Shown here in pieces: positions 42,032-52,165 of a stretch of DNA of 64,000 nt (position 1 is its first letter; each line of letters starts with the position of its first letter). The stretch is from Glutamicibacter mishrai (lineage in GTDB: Bacteria; Actinomycetota; Actinomycetes; Actinomycetales; Micrococcaceae): assembly GCF_012221945.1 (NCBI RefSeq), contig NZ_CP032549.1, positions 2,852,001 through 2,916,000 of the forward strand, given 5' to 3'. The notes under the pieces are model-generated. The model had not been told where the DNA came from and did no database searches. It saw only the letters and a list, made by a program, of their open reading frames with translations. The position numbers and the translations under genes were made by a program.

Positions 42032-45028
42032 ATGGCCCCACGTACTCAGTCTCAGGGGACGAAGAAGCCGGCGACGCGTAAACCCAAGGCGTCCAGCTCT
42101 TCGTCCTCCAAGAAAACGCCCGAGAATCCGGAACAGGAACTCGCCCTGCCCTTACGCGCCCTGCGCAGCGTATGGATGGGCATCGCCCGGATTTTTGGTG
42201 GCGCCTTCCGCCGCATCGGCGGAACGGTCAGCCCTGACTACGAACTGCGCCGCGACGGCACAGGACTTTTCCTCGCCCTGATCGCCATCACCGTGGCCAT
42301 CATCGAATGGTGGGGACTGCGCGAATCAGGCTGGTTCGGCCAAGGAGTGCACGCCGTCGTCGGCGGCACCCTGGGCTTCATGGCCGTGCTGCTGCCGGTG
42401 ATCTTGTTTATCGGGGCCTTCCGGCTCTTCCGCTACCCGGAAGCAGTGACGGCTAATAACCGCATCGGCATCGGCCTGCTGATCATGACGCTCTCCGGCT
42501 CATCCATCGCGTCGCTGGCCCAAGGGTCGCCAGCGGTCACCGATGACTTCGAGGTCTTGTGGAATGCCGGCGGCATGGCTGGCTCCATTCTCGGAACACC
42601 ATTGGGCTTGCTGATCACGGTTCCCGGTGCCATGGCCGTGTTCATCTTCCTGGCATTCATGTCCCTGTTGATTGTCACTGCAACACCATTCACCCAGATT
42701 CCACAGCGAATCCGCGCCGGCTACAACCGCCTGCTGGGCCAGGACCCGAATGCGCCCAAGCCTGCACGCCAGAGCGCTCCGGCCGAATTGGATCCGACGC
42801 GCGAAGAGCACGACCAGTCCTATCTCTACCCTGAAGACGAGCCAGTAGCGCCCGCGCCGAAAAAGAAGAAGCCAGGATTCTTCGAACGCCGCGCTGCCGC
42901 GGCCCGCCAGGTCACCGAGGTCTACGACGTGGACGGCCACGAAAGCTCCGAGCGCCCGGGTGATGTCGCCTACGACAAGGCCGTCATTGAACCAGAAGAC
43001 TTCTCTGAAGCTTCGACGACCTCGCTGCCGGTCAGCAACCGCAATTCCGGCAAGATCTTCGACGCCGATGAAGCCGCTACCCAGGCCATCGCCCGTCCGG
43101 ACTTCGATGGCCCCGACGCCACCGAAGCCGCCACCCAGGCCATCCCGGCCGCGTCGACGCCCAAGTCTGCCGGCCCGCCTCCAGGTGTGAAGCGCCCGAC
43201 CAAGGCCGAAAGCGAAATGGCCGAGATCATGGCCAACATCGGACTGAATGCAGAGCCAGAGGCCACCACCTCCGCCATGGACCAGGTATCCTCGCGGGCC
43301 GCCGGCCTCTCGGCCAGCCCGCAGGCACCGATCCCGGCGCGCAGCGAGCAGCTGCAGCTCTCAGGCGACGTCACCTACACCTTGCCAGAAGACAGCTACC
43401 TGCCCGCCGGTCCGCCCGCCAAGGAAGCATCGGAAGCCAACCAGGTGGTAGTCGACGCCCTGACCAACACCCTGCAGCAGTTCAAGGTCGACGCCCAGGT
43501 CACCGGATTCTCCCGTGGCCCGACGGTGACCCGCTACGAAATCGAGCTGTCTCCGGGCACCAAGGTGGAGAAGGTCACGGCCCTGGCCAAGAACATCTCC
43601 TACGCGGTGGCCTCCTCGGACGTTCGCATCCTTTCGCCGATCCCAGGCAAGTCCGCCATCGGCATCGAGATCCCGAACACCGACAAGGAAGTTGTCGCCC
43701 TCGGCGACGTGCTGCGCAGCAACAATGCCCGCAAGACCGAACATCCGATGGTGATGGGCGTGGGCAAGGACGTGGAAGGCGGCTTTGTCGTCGCCAATCT
43801 GGCCAAGATGCCGCACCTGTTGGTGGCAGGTGCCACCGGTGCAGGTAAGTCCTCGTTCGTGAACTCGATGATCACCTCGATCCTGATGCGCGCCACCCCG
43901 GATGAAGTGCGAATGGTCATGGTCGACCCCAAGCGCGTGGAACTCACCGCCTATGAGGGCGTGCCGCACCTGATCACTCCGATCATCACCAACCCCAAGA
44001 AGGCCGCCGAAGCCTTGCAGTGGGTGGTCCGCGAAATGGACACCCGCTACGACGATCTGGCGAACTTCGGATACAAGCACATCGACGACTTCAACAAGGC
44101 CGTCAAAGCTGGCAAGGTCCATCCGCCTGAGGGCTCGCAGCGCGTGCTCAAGCCGTACCCGTACCTCTTGGTGATCGTGGACGAGCTCGCCGACCTGATG
44201 ATGGTCGCTCCGCGCGATGTGGAAGAGTCGATCGTTCGCATCACCCAGCTGGCTCGTGCCGCCGGTATCCACCTGGTGCTTGCGACCCAGCGTCCATCGG
44301 TGGATGTGGTCACCGGTTTGATCAAGGCCAACGTGCCTTCGCGCATGGCCTTCGCGACCTCTTCGGTCACCGACTCCCGCGTGGTCCTGGACCAGCCGGG
44401 CGCCGAAAAGCTGCTGGGCCAGGGTGACGCGCTGTTCCTGCCGATGGGCACCTCCAAGCCGATGCGTGTGCAGGGCGCCTGGGTGACCGAGTCCGAGATC
44501 CAGCGCGTGGTCGAACACGTCAAGACACAGCTGGCCCCGGAATACCGGGAAGATGTCATTCCGGCCGCCGAGAAGAAGAAGCAAATCGACGAGGACATCG
44601 GAGACGATCTGGACCTGCTGCTGCAGGCCACCGAGCTCGTGGTCACCAGCCAGTTCGGTTCCACCTCGATGCTGCAGCGCAAGCTGCGTGTCGGCTTCGC
44701 CAAGGCAGGACGCCTGATGGACTTGATGGAATCGCGCGGAGTGGTGGGCCCTTCCGAGGGTTCCAAGGCCCGCGACGTGCTCATCCAGCCCGATGACCTG
44801 CCGATGGTCCTGGCCGCCATGCGCGGCGATGATCCTGCCACCACCGCGCCGTCGGCCACCGAAGCCGCGCTGGTGCAGGAAGCCAATGTGAACCACGCAG
44901 ATCCGGTGGCCGAGTACGCCGAAGACCTGGTGGCCAAGGATCTGGATGATCGCCCGCAAGCCGTTGACTACTTCGACGGCTCCGACGAACCCGGCGAAGA
45001 CGCCTGGGACCTGACAGGAAGAAACTAG
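42032..45028 (+). CDS. ftsK: DNA translocase FtsK/SpoIIIE
   Basis: A 998-residue septal DNA pump. Four or five N-terminal transmembrane helices (about residues 75-220) are followed by a long acidic, alanine/proline-rich linker (about 220-460). The motor domain has Walker A GATGAGKSS and Walker B LLVIVDELADLMM. The C-terminal gamma winged helix (LVVTSQFGSTSMLQRKLRVG) reads chromosome orientation. The length and order are normal. It is followed by pgsA after 5 bp, forming an ftsK-pgsA-cinA unit. Confidence 0.96.
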   Translation: MAPRTQSQGTKKPATRKPKASSSSSSKKTPENPEQELALPLRALRSVWMGIARIFGGAFRRIGGTVSPDYELRRDGTGLFLALIAITVAIIEWWGLRESGWFGQGVHAVVGGTLGFMAVLLPVILFIGAFRLFRYPEAVTANNRIGIGLLIMTLSGSSIASLAQGSPAVTDDFEVLWNAGGMAGSILGTPLGLLITVPGAMAVFIFLAFMSLLIVTATPFTQIPQRIRAGYNRLLGQDPNAPKPARQSAPAELDPTREEHDQSYLYPEDEPVAPAPKKKKPGFFERRAAAARQVTEVYDVDGHESSERPGDVAYDKAVIEPEDFSEASTTSLPVSNRNSGKIFDADEAATQAIARPDFDGPDATEAATQAIPAASTPKSAGPPPGVKRPTKAESEMAEIMANIGLNAEPEATTSAMDQVSSRAAGLSASPQAPIPARSEQLQLSGDVTYTLPEDSYLPAGPPAKEASEANQVVVDALTNTLQQFKVDAQVTGFSRGPTVTRYEIELSPGTKVEKVTALAKNISYAVASSDVRILSPIPGKSAIGIEIPNTDKEVVALGDVLRSNNARKTEHPMVMGVGKDVEGGFVVANLAKMPHLLVAGATGAGKSSFVNSMITSILMRATPDEVRMVMVDPKRVELTAYEGVPHLITPIITNPKKAAEALQWVVREMDTRYDDLANFGYKHIDDFNKAVKAGKVHPPEGSQRVLKPYPYLLVIVDELADLMMVAPRDVEESIVRITQLARAAGIHLVLATQRPSVDVVTGLIKANVPSRMAFATSSVTDSRVVLDQPGAEKLLGQGDALFLPMGTSKPMRVQGAWVTESEIQRVVEHVKTQLAPEYREDVIPAAEKKKQIDEDIGDDLDLLLQATELVVTSQFGSTSMLQRKLRVGFAKAGRLMDLMESRGVVGPSEGSKARDVLIQPDDLPMVLAAMRGDDPATTAPSATEAALVQEANVNHADPVAEYAEDLVAKDLDDRPQAVDYFDGSDEPGEDAWDLTGRN

Positions 45029-45033
45029 AACCC

Positions 45034-45636
45034 ATGAGCGAGCAAGCTGGCCACGGCGCCCAGCCACCGGTACCGACGCTGAACATCGCCAATGTGCTCA
45101 CGACCATCCGCATCATCATGGTGCCCTTCTTCGTCTGGGCGCTGCTGGCCGATGATTCGCAGCAGGGGCTCTGGCGCTGGGTTGCCCTGGTGCTGTTCGT
45201 CCTGGCCATGTACACGGACAAGCTGGATGGGGACCTGGCGCGCAGCCGCGGGCTGATCACCAACTTCGGCAAGATCGCCGACCCGATCGCCGATAAGCTG
45301 CTCACCGGATCCGCGCTCGTCTGCTTCTCGATCCTGGCGGAGCTTCCATGGTGGGTCACCATCGTGATCCTGGTTCGCGAATGGGGCATCACCCTGCTGC
45401 GCGTTGTGGTCATCCGCTATGGGGTCATTGCCGCGAATATGGGCGGCAAGGTCAAGACCGTTCTGCAGTCGGTCGTGATCGGCCTCTACCTGCTTCCGTA
45501 CACGCAGACCATCGAATGGCTGCACACCGTTGCCTGGTATCTGATGATGCTGACCGTGGCGGTGACGGTGGTGACCGGCGTGGAGTACCTGATCAAGGCC
45601 GGCCAGCTGGTCGCCGCTTCCAAGAAGCAGAAGTAG
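45034..45636 (+). CDS. pgsA: CDP-diacylglycerol-glycerol-3-phosphate 3-phosphatidyltransferase
   Basis: A 200-residue CDP-alcohol phosphatidyltransferase with four to six helices. The metal and catalytic motif D-G-x2-A-R-x8-G-x3-D-x3-D is read in DKLDGDLARSRG continuing to GKIADPIADK. It makes phosphatidylglycerol phosphate. It is 5 bp after ftsK and 10 bp before cinA, so it is co-transcribed. Confidence 0.9.
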   Translation: MSEQAGHGAQPPVPTLNIANVLTTIRIIMVPFFVWALLADDSQQGLWRWVALVLFVLAMYTDKLDGDLARSRGLITNFGKIADPIADKLLTGSALVCFSILAELPWWVTIVILVREWGITLLRVVVIRYGVIAANMGGKVKTVLQSVVIGLYLLPYTQTIEWLHTVAWYLMMLTVAVTVVTGVEYLIKAGQLVAASKKQK

Positions 45637-45646
45637 GACCCGGGCC

Positions 45647-46132
45647 ATGATGAAGCCGCAGGCCCCCATCGTCATTGCCGCAGCCATTGAACAGGATGTT
45701 CAGCTGGCTACGGCAGAGTCCCTCACTGCTGGGATGATCGCCGCCCGCTTGGCCGAGGTGCCTGGCGCATCGGCCGTGCTGCGTGGGGGAGTTGTCAGCT
45801 ATTCATCCGATGTGAAGCGGGAGCTGCTCGGCGTTGACGCGCAGCTGCTCGAAGCCCAGGGGTCGGTTGATCCCGAGGTTGCTCGGCAGATGGCGATCGG
45901 CGCGCTGCAGGCTTGCGGTGCGGATCTGGCCGTCTCGGCCACGGGAGTTGCCGGACCGGACACACATGACGGCAAGGCTGTCGGGACGGTCTACATCGGC
46001 TGGGCCAAGGGCGAAGAATCGGGATCCAAAGTTCATCACTTTGTTGGTGACCGAGCGCAGATTCGCGAGCAAAGCGCCACTGCGGCACTTCAACAGTTGG
46101 CTACCATCTTGAATAAAGCTTCTTCACAGTAA
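45647..46132 (+). CDS. pncC: CinA-family nicotinamide-nucleotide amidohydrolase (PncC)
   Basis: A 161-residue stand-alone CinA C-terminal domain. Landmarks are LATAESLTAGMIAARLAEVPGAS, GGVVSYSSDVKRELLGV and SATGVAGPDTHDGKAVGTVYIG. It deamidates NMN in pyridine nucleotide recycling. The N-terminal MoCF-like domain of full-length CinA is absent, as is common in actinobacteria. Two ATGs (45647 and 45650) are possible starts. Confidence 0.88.
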   Translation: MMKPQAPIVIAAAIEQDVQLATAESLTAGMIAARLAEVPGASAVLRGGVVSYSSDVKRELLGVDAQLLEAQGSVDPEVARQMAIGALQACGADLAVSATGVAGPDTHDGKAVGTVYIGWAKGEESGSKVHHFVGDRAQIREQSATAALQQLATILNKASSQ

Positions 46133-46420
46133 GACGCGTAAGACTATTTCTCCCGAGATATTTCGCAAAAATCGTGCTTTATGTGGCATGTGTCGCATTT
46201 TTCAGATTAGGCTGAGGATCGGGGAACAAAATCGTATGACCCGCCGTTGTACGAATTACAGGGCCGCAAGGATGGCCCCCGTATTAAACAGATCTTCGAG
46301 ATGGACCCAGGAGCAAAGGCTAAATTTATGGTCAAGCAACCCGTTACTGTCAATGGTGTTGTCCGTTGGCGCGATATGGGAGAAGCCCATACGGTCCAGC
46401 CCGAGAAGGAGGAGCACAAA

Positions 46421-46741
46421 ATGGTAGTACTCCGTCATGAAATCGGCGATGTTCTGCGCGACGTCCGTCAGCGCCAAGGACGAACCCTTCGCGAGGTTTC
46501 ACATAGCGCCCGAGTTTCCCTCGGATATCTTTCCGAAGTTGAACGCGGTCAGAAAGAAGCATCCTCGGAGCTGCTTTCCTCGATCTGCGTGGCGCTAGAA
46601 ATTCCCCTGTCCCTGATGCTCCGTGAGGTATCCGAGCGTGTAGCACTGGCTGAAGGTATCGCCATCCCTGATACCGTGCCTACCGACATGGCCAACGAGT
46701 TCGCTGACAAGAGCGCCGGAAAGCCATTGGCTTCGGTCTAA
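46421..46741 (+). CDS. clgR: XRE-family regulator ClgR
   Basis: A 106-residue helix-turn-helix protein matching ClgR, the activator of clp protease and stress genes in actinobacteria. The DNA-binding core is [30 protein letters not shown], written in part here: [15 protein letters not shown] carries the recognition helix. The frame continues upstream to 46247, but the ATG at 46421 has a strong SD (AAGGAGG) and gives the family length. Position between cinA and recA is conserved. The C-terminus ends LASV, a possible non-polar protease tag, in line with ClgR's known turnover by Clp. Confidence 0.9.
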   Translation: MVVLRHEIGDVLRDVRQRQGRTLREVSHSARVSLGYLSEVERGQKEASSELLSSICVALEIPLSLMLREVSERVALAEGIAIPDTVPTDMANEFADKSAGKPLASV

Positions 46742-46797
46742 GTCCAAAAAAATCTTATGGTGTCCGCTACTCAGTAATCGAGTTTTCCGGATCCGCA

Positions 46798-46830
46798 CAA
46801 GGAGCCCACGCTCACCGCGTGGGCTCCTTG
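46798..46830 (+). terminator. Hairpin after clgR
   Basis: Perfect 14-bp stem (46798-46811 with 46817-46830) and a five-base loop. There is little T-tail, so it may stall rather than fully stop transcription before the DUF3046 gene. Confidence 0.75.
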
Positions 46831-46854
46831 CCTATGTCATGGGAGAATAACTAG

Positions 46855-47079
46855 GTGAAAATCAGCGATTTCTGGCGCAACATGGAGGCCGAGTTCGGGC
46901 CGCGGTACTCGCACGTCCTAGCCGACTCCATGGCGCTGACCGAACTTGAGAGCCTTACGCCTTCCGAGGCATTGAACAAGGGCATCAAGCCCAAGCAAAT
47001 CTGGGAAGCGCTATGCCGCGCCCAGGATGTTCCCGCAGAGCGCTGGCTGGGTGTGGATATCGAACCAAAGGATTCCTAG
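46855..47079 (+). CDS. DUF3046 family protein
   Basis: A 74-residue actinobacterial protein of unknown function. It matches DUF3046 by its start (MKISDFWRNMEAEFG), the middle LADSMALTELESLTPSEALNKGI and the end of the form AERWLGVD. It has no membrane segment. The GTG at 46855 lies a few bases after a GGGAG SD. It always sits beside recA in this group, as here. Confidence 0.85.
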   Translation: MKISDFWRNMEAEFGPRYSHVLADSMALTELESLTPSEALNKGIKPKQIWEALCRAQDVPAERWLGVDIEPKDS

Positions 47080-47133
47080 CCATACAACTCGAAAATTGTG
47101 TTTTCGAAACTTCGAAAATGCCGTGTTGGATTT

Positions 47134-47147
47134 CGAACATCTGTTCG
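47134..47147. promoter_or_regulatory. SOS box (LexA site) upstream of recA
   Basis: CGAACATCTGTTCG fits the Gram-positive LexA consensus CGAAC-N4-GTTCG exactly. A TATCCT hexamer at 47156-47161 could be the -10, so bound LexA would cover the -35 region. Confidence 0.88.
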
Positions 47148-47319
47148 GATATGGTTATCCTAGAAACAACGCAGGAAACTGCACCAAAAACTTAAGCACT
47201 GAGATTGTCCACACTGGCGGGCTATCGGGGTCCAAAGTGTCGGTGGACGAGCATACTGTCTACAGCAGGACATAAATCATGAGCAGGTCGCTATCGGCTT
47301 GCACGAGCAAAGGTGAACC

Positions 47320-48372
47320 ATGGCAGCAAATAATGATCGAGAAAAGGCACTAGAGGCTGTCCTCGGCCAAATTGACAAGGCCTATGGCAAGGGCTCGGTC
47401 ATGCGCCTGGGCGATGAAACCCGTGCGCCTATTGAAGTGATCCCAACCGGTTCGGTCGCATTGGATGTCGCTCTGGGAATTGGCGGCCTGCCACGCGGAC
47501 GTGTCGTAGAAATCTACGGCCCGGAATCTTCGGGTAAGACCACCGTGGCACTGCATGCTGTTGCCAGCGCGCAGAAGGCTGGCGGCGTCGCCGCTTTCAT
47601 CGATGCTGAGCACGCCTTGGATCCGGAATACGCCAAGAAGCTCGGCGTAGATACCGATGCGCTTCTGGTTTCCCAGCCGGATACCGGTGAACAGGCACTG
47701 GAAATCATGGATATGCTCGTAGGCTCCGGCGCGTTGGACATCATCGTTATCGACTCCGTGGCAGCACTGGTACCACGTGCCGAAATCGAAGGCGAAATGG
47801 GCGATAGCCACGTCGGTCTTCAGGCTCGACTGATGTCGCAGGCTCTGCGCAAGATCACCGGTCGCCTGTCGGCATCCAAGACCACTGCGATCTTCATCAA
47901 CCAGCTGCGTGAAAAGATCGGCGTCTTCTTCGGCAGCCCTGAGACCACCACCGGTGGTAAGGCCCTGAAGTTCTACGCTTCGGTTCGTATCGATATTCGC
48001 CGCATTGAAACCCTGAAAGAGGGCACCAACCCAGTGGGTAACCGTACCCGCTGCAAGGTCGTCAAGAACAAGATGGCTCCTCCTTTCAAGCAGGCTGAAT
48101 TCGACATCCTCTACGGTCACGGAATCTCGCGCGAAGGCTCGCTGATCGACATGGGTGTTGAGCATAACCTGGTCAAGAAGTCCGGTGCATGGTTCACCTA
48201 CGATGGAGACCAGCTGGGCCAGGGCAAGGAAAATGCCCGTCGCTTCCTGCGCGATAACCCAGACCTGTCTGACGAACTCGAGCGTCAGATCTTGCAGAAG
48301 CTTGGCGTCCTGCCAAAGGACGAAGTTGAAGAAGACGAGACAGAACTGCGAGTTGTCGAGGGCGACAAGTAG
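47320..48372 (+). CDS. recA: Recombinase RecA
   Basis: A 350-residue strand-exchange protein and LexA co-protease. Walker A is GPESSGKT (67-74), followed by the makeshift Walker [13 protein letters not shown] and the L2-containing [16 protein letters not shown]. The acidic C-terminal tail is present. No intein is inserted. The SD is AAAGGTG. It is SOS-controlled (box at 47134) and overlaps recX by one base. Confidence 0.98.
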   Translation: MAANNDREKALEAVLGQIDKAYGKGSVMRLGDETRAPIEVIPTGSVALDVALGIGGLPRGRVVEIYGPESSGKTTVALHAVASAQKAGGVAAFIDAEHALDPEYAKKLGVDTDALLVSQPDTGEQALEIMDMLVGSGALDIIVIDSVAALVPRAEIEGEMGDSHVGLQARLMSQALRKITGRLSASKTTAIFINQLREKIGVFFGSPETTTGGKALKFYASVRIDIRRIETLKEGTNPVGNRTRCKVVKNKMAPPFKQAEFDILYGHGISREGSLIDMGVEHNLVKKSGAWFTYDGDQLGQGKENARRFLRDNPDLSDELERQILQKLGVLPKDEVEEDETELRVVEGDK

Positions 48373-49241
48373 TGTCCTCAAACTTCCAACGACGTAGCGT
48401 CCGCCCCGGAAACAAATCCGGGTCGGACGCTACGTCCGTTTCGAAAGAGTTTCAAGGAAGCTTTGACGATATGCCGGATTGGGCGAAGCCTGATCCACAA
48501 GAAATGCAGGACCGCGGTGAAAAGCCGAGAAGCGGTGGATCAACCGAATCGAGACTTCCTGAACGCGGTAATCGCCGCATCATCATTCCTGCGCCGGCAG
48601 AGAGCAAAAAGCCGGAGAGCGTTGATGAACTGCGCGCGGCGATGGAACGCATCGTTGCCGCTCCGGCCCCAGAGAAGCCCTCGAAAAAGGAACGACGCGA
48701 GGCGCGCGAAGCTCGCAAGGTTGCCCGGGAATCTGGGGAGACTGAAGAGCTGACCGACGAGCAATGGCGTGAGAAGGCACGAGGCATCCTGCTGCGCCAG
48801 CTCACCGCAAGCGATAAGACCGCAAAGCAGCTCAAAGACAAGCTGCTGGAAAAAGACTGCCCGGAGGATATCGCCGACGAAGTCATCGAGCGATATGCAG
48901 AAATCAACCTCGTTGATGACCAGCGTTTTGCCAAGTCCTGGGTCGTCACCCGGGCCCGCTCTCGAGGACTCGCTCGCGGGGCCATCAAACACGAACTGCG
49001 TTCCAAAGGCGTAGACGATGAGCTCGCGGCCGAGGCCCTGGAGCAAATTGATGATGAAGCCGAGGAGCAGCGAGCCCGGGAGCTGGTGCGCGCCAAGCTT
49101 CGCCCGGAATCAATGGGAGCGGACCGGGATAAGGCCCTGCGCCGCTTGGTCGGAATGCTTGGGCGCAAAGGCTATAACGGTTCCATGGCGTTCAAGGTAG
49201 CCCGTGAGGAATGGGAAGAGCGATTCAGGTCTGTTGACTAG
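48372..49241 (+). CDS. recX: Regulatory protein RecX
   Basis: A 289-residue modulator of RecA filaments. The three-repeat RecX domain occupies about residues 130-289, with RGILLRQLTASDKTAKQL, EINLVDDQRFAKSWVVTRA and KGYNGSMAFKVAREEW as repeat landmarks. The first 130 residues are a charged, low-complexity extension seen in this group. The GTG start overlaps the recA stop (TAGTG). A strong hairpin (48391-48436) lies in the first codons and may limit recX expression. The gene ends sharing CTAG with a convergent gene. Confidence 0.9.
   Translation: MSSNFQRRSVRPGNKSGSDATSVSKEFQGSFDDMPDWAKPDPQEMQDRGEKPRSGGSTESRLPERGNRRIIIPAPAESKKPESVDELRAAMERIVAAPAPEKPSKKERREAREARKVARESGETEELTDEQWREKARGILLRQLTASDKTAKQLKDKLLEKDCPEDIADEVIERYAEINLVDDQRFAKSWVVTRARSRGLARGAIKHELRSKGVDDELAAEALEQIDDEAEEQRARELVRAKLRPESMGADRDKALRRLVGMLGRKGYNGSMAFKVAREEWEERFRSVD
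48391..48436 (+). terminator. recA-recX attenuator-like hairpin inside the recX 5' end
   Basis: Outer stem 48391-48403 with 48424-48436 (13 bp, perfect) encloses an inner stem CCCGGA/TCCGGG (48405-48410 with 48417-48422) and an AACAAA loop. There is no long T-run (CGTTTCG follows), so attenuation or RNA stabilisation is more likely than full termination. Confidence 0.65.
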
Positions 49242-49555
49242 CGGTTCTTCCGGCCTCGTGTTGGCCCCTTGCCCAACCGGAACAGCCAGTCGTCGAGACT
49301 TTGGTATACCCATAGGCAGATCGCGGCAATTCCAACTAATGCAGAACCCACGCCAACGTTGAAAAGCAGATCATCTGTTTTGTAATCAATTGGCGGGATG
49401 ACGCCGATGATGATCGGAATGGCAAAAAGGAATAGGGCAGTGAGCGAAGCCATCCACCAGTGGAATACCTTCATTGAGTGCGACAGGGGAAGCGAAGCCC
49501 GCTTTGAAGGCTTGCTGGCTTGTCCTCCAGAGTTTTCTCCCATGGGGCGGTGCAA
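49238..49555 (-). CDS. Small membrane protein of unknown function
   Basis: A 105-residue protein with a basic N-terminal tail and two transmembrane helices (about residues 33-53 and 66-85), ending in a basic tail (GKGPTRGRKNR). It converges with recX; the two stop codons share the palindrome CTAG. The exact start is uncertain: the frame opens at 49555 and an internal ATG before KVFHWW is an alternative. Confidence 0.55.
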   Translation of the reverse strand: MHRPMGENSGGQASKPSKRASLPLSHSMKVFHWWMASLTALFLFAIPIIIGVIPPIDYKTDDLLFNVGVGSALVGIAAICLWVYQSLDDWLFRLGKGPTRGRKNR

Positions 49556-49699
49556 TCCTTTGAATCGTCAACAGGTGGAACAACTCGACTCTATCGGAAA
49601 TTGTCGACGACAAGCATGGGTTTATCCACGAGCATCAGGCTCCGATAGGAAAGCATTCTCCCTAGGGTTGCCTACATTTCAGCTCCTTGGAAATTTCGG

Positions 49700-49705
49700 T
49701 AATCT
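49700..49705 (+). promoter_or_regulatory. -10 element of a leaderless miaB promoter
   Basis: TAATCT ends 6 nt before the GTG start. The GGAGG between them directly touches the start codon, too close to act as a normal SD. Confidence 0.45.
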
Positions 49706-49711
49706 TGGAGG

Positions 49712-51241
49712 GTGACTGAGCAACAAACCGTGAGCAACCCGGCAACTGAAGAATCGTCGCGTACCTATGAAGTACGCACCTTCGGCTGCCAGATGAACGT
49801 CCATGATTCCGAACGCCTTTCGGGCCTTTTGGAAGACGCTGGACTAAGCCGCAAGCCCGAAGAGCTCAATGATGACGTCGCTGACGTCGTCGTCTTCAAC
49901 ACCTGCGCCGTTCGGGAAAACGCGGATAACAAGCTCTACGGAAACCTCGGCATACTCAAGAACATCAAAGCCGAACGCCCCGGGATGCAGATCGCAGTCG
50001 GAGGCTGCCTGGCGCAGAAAGACCGCGACACCATCTTGAAAAAGGCCCCTTGGGTCGATGTGGTCTTCGGTACCCACAACATCGGTTCATTGCCTACCTT
50101 GCTGGCACGTTCCGAGCACAACAAGAAGGCAGAACTCGAGATCCTCGAGTCCCTGGATGTCTTCCCATCGACGTTGCCAACACGACGCGAGTCGGTATAC
50201 GCGGGTTGGGTATCCATCTCGGTGGGCTGCAACAACACCTGCACTTTCTGCATCGTCCCGTCCTTGCGAGGCAAGGAACGAGACCGCCGTCCCGGCGAGA
50301 TCCTGGCTGAGATCCAAGCGCTGGTAGATGACGGCGCCATCGAAGTAACCCTGCTGGGTCAGAACGTGAACTCATACGGCGTTGAATTCGGCGACCGCCT
50401 GGCCTTCGGCAAGCTCCTGCGCGCGTGCGGCGAAATCGAAGGGCTCGAACGCGTTCGCTTCACCAGCCCGCACCCGGCTGCATTCACCGACGACGTCATC
50501 GAGGCCATGGCCGAAACGCCCAACGTGATGCCACAGCTGCACATGCCATTGCAGTCCGGCTCCGACAAGGTACTCAAGGAAATGCGTCGCTCCTACCGTT
50601 CCAAGAAGTTCCTCGGAATCCTGGACAAGGTGCGAGAACGCATTCCCCACGCCGCGATCACCACCGACATCATTGTCGGTTTCCCCGGAGAAACCGAAGA
50701 AGACTTCCAAGCGACCTTGGACGTCGTTGAGGCGTCGCGCTTCTCCTCGGCATTCACCTTCCAGTACTCCAAACGCCCGGGGACTCCCGCGGCCAGCCTT
50801 GAAGATCAACTGCCAAAAGCTGTCGTCCAAAAACGCTATGAGCGTCTTACCGCATTGCAGGATCGTATCGCCAAGGAAGAAAACGCGAAGCAACTGGGAC
50901 GCACCGTGGAGGTCATGGTGACAGAACAGTCCGGGCGCAAGGCTGAGGAAACCCATCGCCTCGCTGGCCGTGCGCAGGATCAGCGGCTCGTGCACTTCTC
51001 TGTGCCTGAGGGCGCTGAAACGCCGCGACCAGGCGATCTGGTGACTTTGCCGGTGACTGAAGTTGCGGCCTTCCACCTCATCTCGGATCCAAGCATTGAC
51101 CAATACTCGTTGCGCCGTTCCCGCGCCGGCGATGCGTGGGACCGATCCCAGGCAGAAAGCTGTGGCGTTCCAACTCCAGGCGCCAGCAACGCGGCGGGAC
51201 GAACGAACCTTGGCATGCCGACCCTCAAGGTGCGCAGCTAA
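49712..51241 (+). CDS. miaB: tRNA-2-methylthio-N6-dimethylallyladenosine synthase
   Basis: A 509-residue radical-SAM methylthiotransferase acting on i6A37 of tRNA. The N-terminal cluster cysteines are in [16 protein letters not shown] and VGGCLAQ; the radical-SAM triad is [13 protein letters not shown] domain closes the core (about residues 390-460). The C-terminus has an extra tail of about 50 residues. It is followed after 4 bp by miaA, which makes its substrate. Confidence 0.95.
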   Translation: MTEQQTVSNPATEESSRTYEVRTFGCQMNVHDSERLSGLLEDAGLSRKPEELNDDVADVVVFNTCAVRENADNKLYGNLGILKNIKAERPGMQIAVGGCLAQKDRDTILKKAPWVDVVFGTHNIGSLPTLLARSEHNKKAELEILESLDVFPSTLPTRRESVYAGWVSISVGCNNTCTFCIVPSLRGKERDRRPGEILAEIQALVDDGAIEVTLLGQNVNSYGVEFGDRLAFGKLLRACGEIEGLERVRFTSPHPAAFTDDVIEAMAETPNVMPQLHMPLQSGSDKVLKEMRRSYRSKKFLGILDKVRERIPHAAITTDIIVGFPGETEEDFQATLDVVEASRFSSAFTFQYSKRPGTPAASLEDQLPKAVVQKRYERLTALQDRIAKEENAKQLGRTVEVMVTEQSGRKAEETHRLAGRAQDQRLVHFSVPEGAETPRPGDLVTLPVTEVAAFHLISDPSIDQYSLRRSRAGDAWDRSQAESCGVPTPGASNAAGRTNLGMPTLKVRS

Positions 51242-51245
51242 CCCG

Positions 51246-52154
51246 ATGACCGCTACTAATTTGCCGGTCATCGCCATCGTCGGACCCACCGGAACCGGTA
51301 AATCGGACCTGGCAATTGCACTGGCCCAGGAACTGGGCGGGGAAATCGTCAATTCCGATGCACTGCAGTTCTATCGCGGAATGGATATCGGTACGGCGAA
51401 ACTGCCGGTTTCCGAACGCGGGGGCGTAGAGCATCATTTGATGGACATCCTGGACATTACGGAAGAGGCTTCAGTCGCTGCCTTCCAGGAGCAAGCGCGA
51501 GCACAATTCAGCCGCATTCGTGCCCGAGGCAAAGTGCCGGTTATGGTTGGCGGGTCAGGGCTCTATGTCCGCGCAGCGCTGGACGTCATCGATTTTCCGC
51601 CTACTGATCCGGCCGTCAGGAAGAGGCTGGAAGCAGAAGTGGAGCAGCAGGGCGATGGGGAGCTTCGCCGCCGCCTCGCCGCTGTGGACCCGGAGTCGGC
51701 GGCACGCAACCTGGATTTGCGCCGAGCCATCAGGGCGCTGGAGGTCTATGAAATCTCCGCGCGTCCGTTCAGCTCCTACATGCCACAGCGCGAGTACATC
51801 GCCCCGGCACTGCAGATCGGACTAAATTATGATCGCCCCGCGTTGCATGAAGCATTGGAAGCACGTGTGTACAAAATGGATGCGATGGGCTTGGCTGAAG
51901 AAGTAGCCGGATTGCTCGAACGCGGCTTGCGCGACGGCAAGACAGCCTCGCGTGCCATTGGATACCAGCAGTACACAGATTATCTAGACGGGACCGTTAC
52001 CAGGGCTGAAGCCATCAGCCAGACGGTGATAGCTACCAGGAAATTTGCCCGACGCCAGATCACATGGTTCAACGCAGACCCACGGGTCAGCTGGTTGAAC
52101 CCCACCGAGCCGGACCTCATTGGCAAGGCACTTGCCTTGATCGGCAAGTCGTAA
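51246..52154 (+). CDS. miaA: tRNA dimethylallyltransferase
   Basis: A 302-residue enzyme that adds a dimethylallyl group to A37 of tRNAs. The P-loop is GPTGTGKSD, followed by [17 protein letters not shown] and the tRNA-contacting [11 protein letters not shown]. The ATG at 51246 is four bases after miaB. The open frame extends far back through miaB but that part is not coding. dapF starts 11 bp downstream. Confidence 0.95.
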   Translation: MTATNLPVIAIVGPTGTGKSDLAIALAQELGGEIVNSDALQFYRGMDIGTAKLPVSERGGVEHHLMDILDITEEASVAAFQEQARAQFSRIRARGKVPVMVGGSGLYVRAALDVIDFPPTDPAVRKRLEAEVEQQGDGELRRRLAAVDPESAARNLDLRRAIRALEVYEISARPFSSYMPQREYIAPALQIGLNYDRPALHEALEARVYKMDAMGLAEEVAGLLERGLRDGKTASRAIGYQQYTDYLDGTVTRAEAISQTVIATRKFARRQITWFNADPRVSWLNPTEPDLIGKALALIGKS

Positions 52155-52165
52155 GAGGAACCACC

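Noticed and set aside
43361..45067. A 568-codon open frame opposite ftsK
   Set aside because: Histidine/glycine/arginine-rich shadow of ftsK coding sequence; ftsK is certain on the plus strand.
46247..46420. N-terminal extension of ClgR
   Set aside because: The in-frame upstream part has no SD and is not found in ClgR; the ATG at 46421 has a strong SD and gives the family length.
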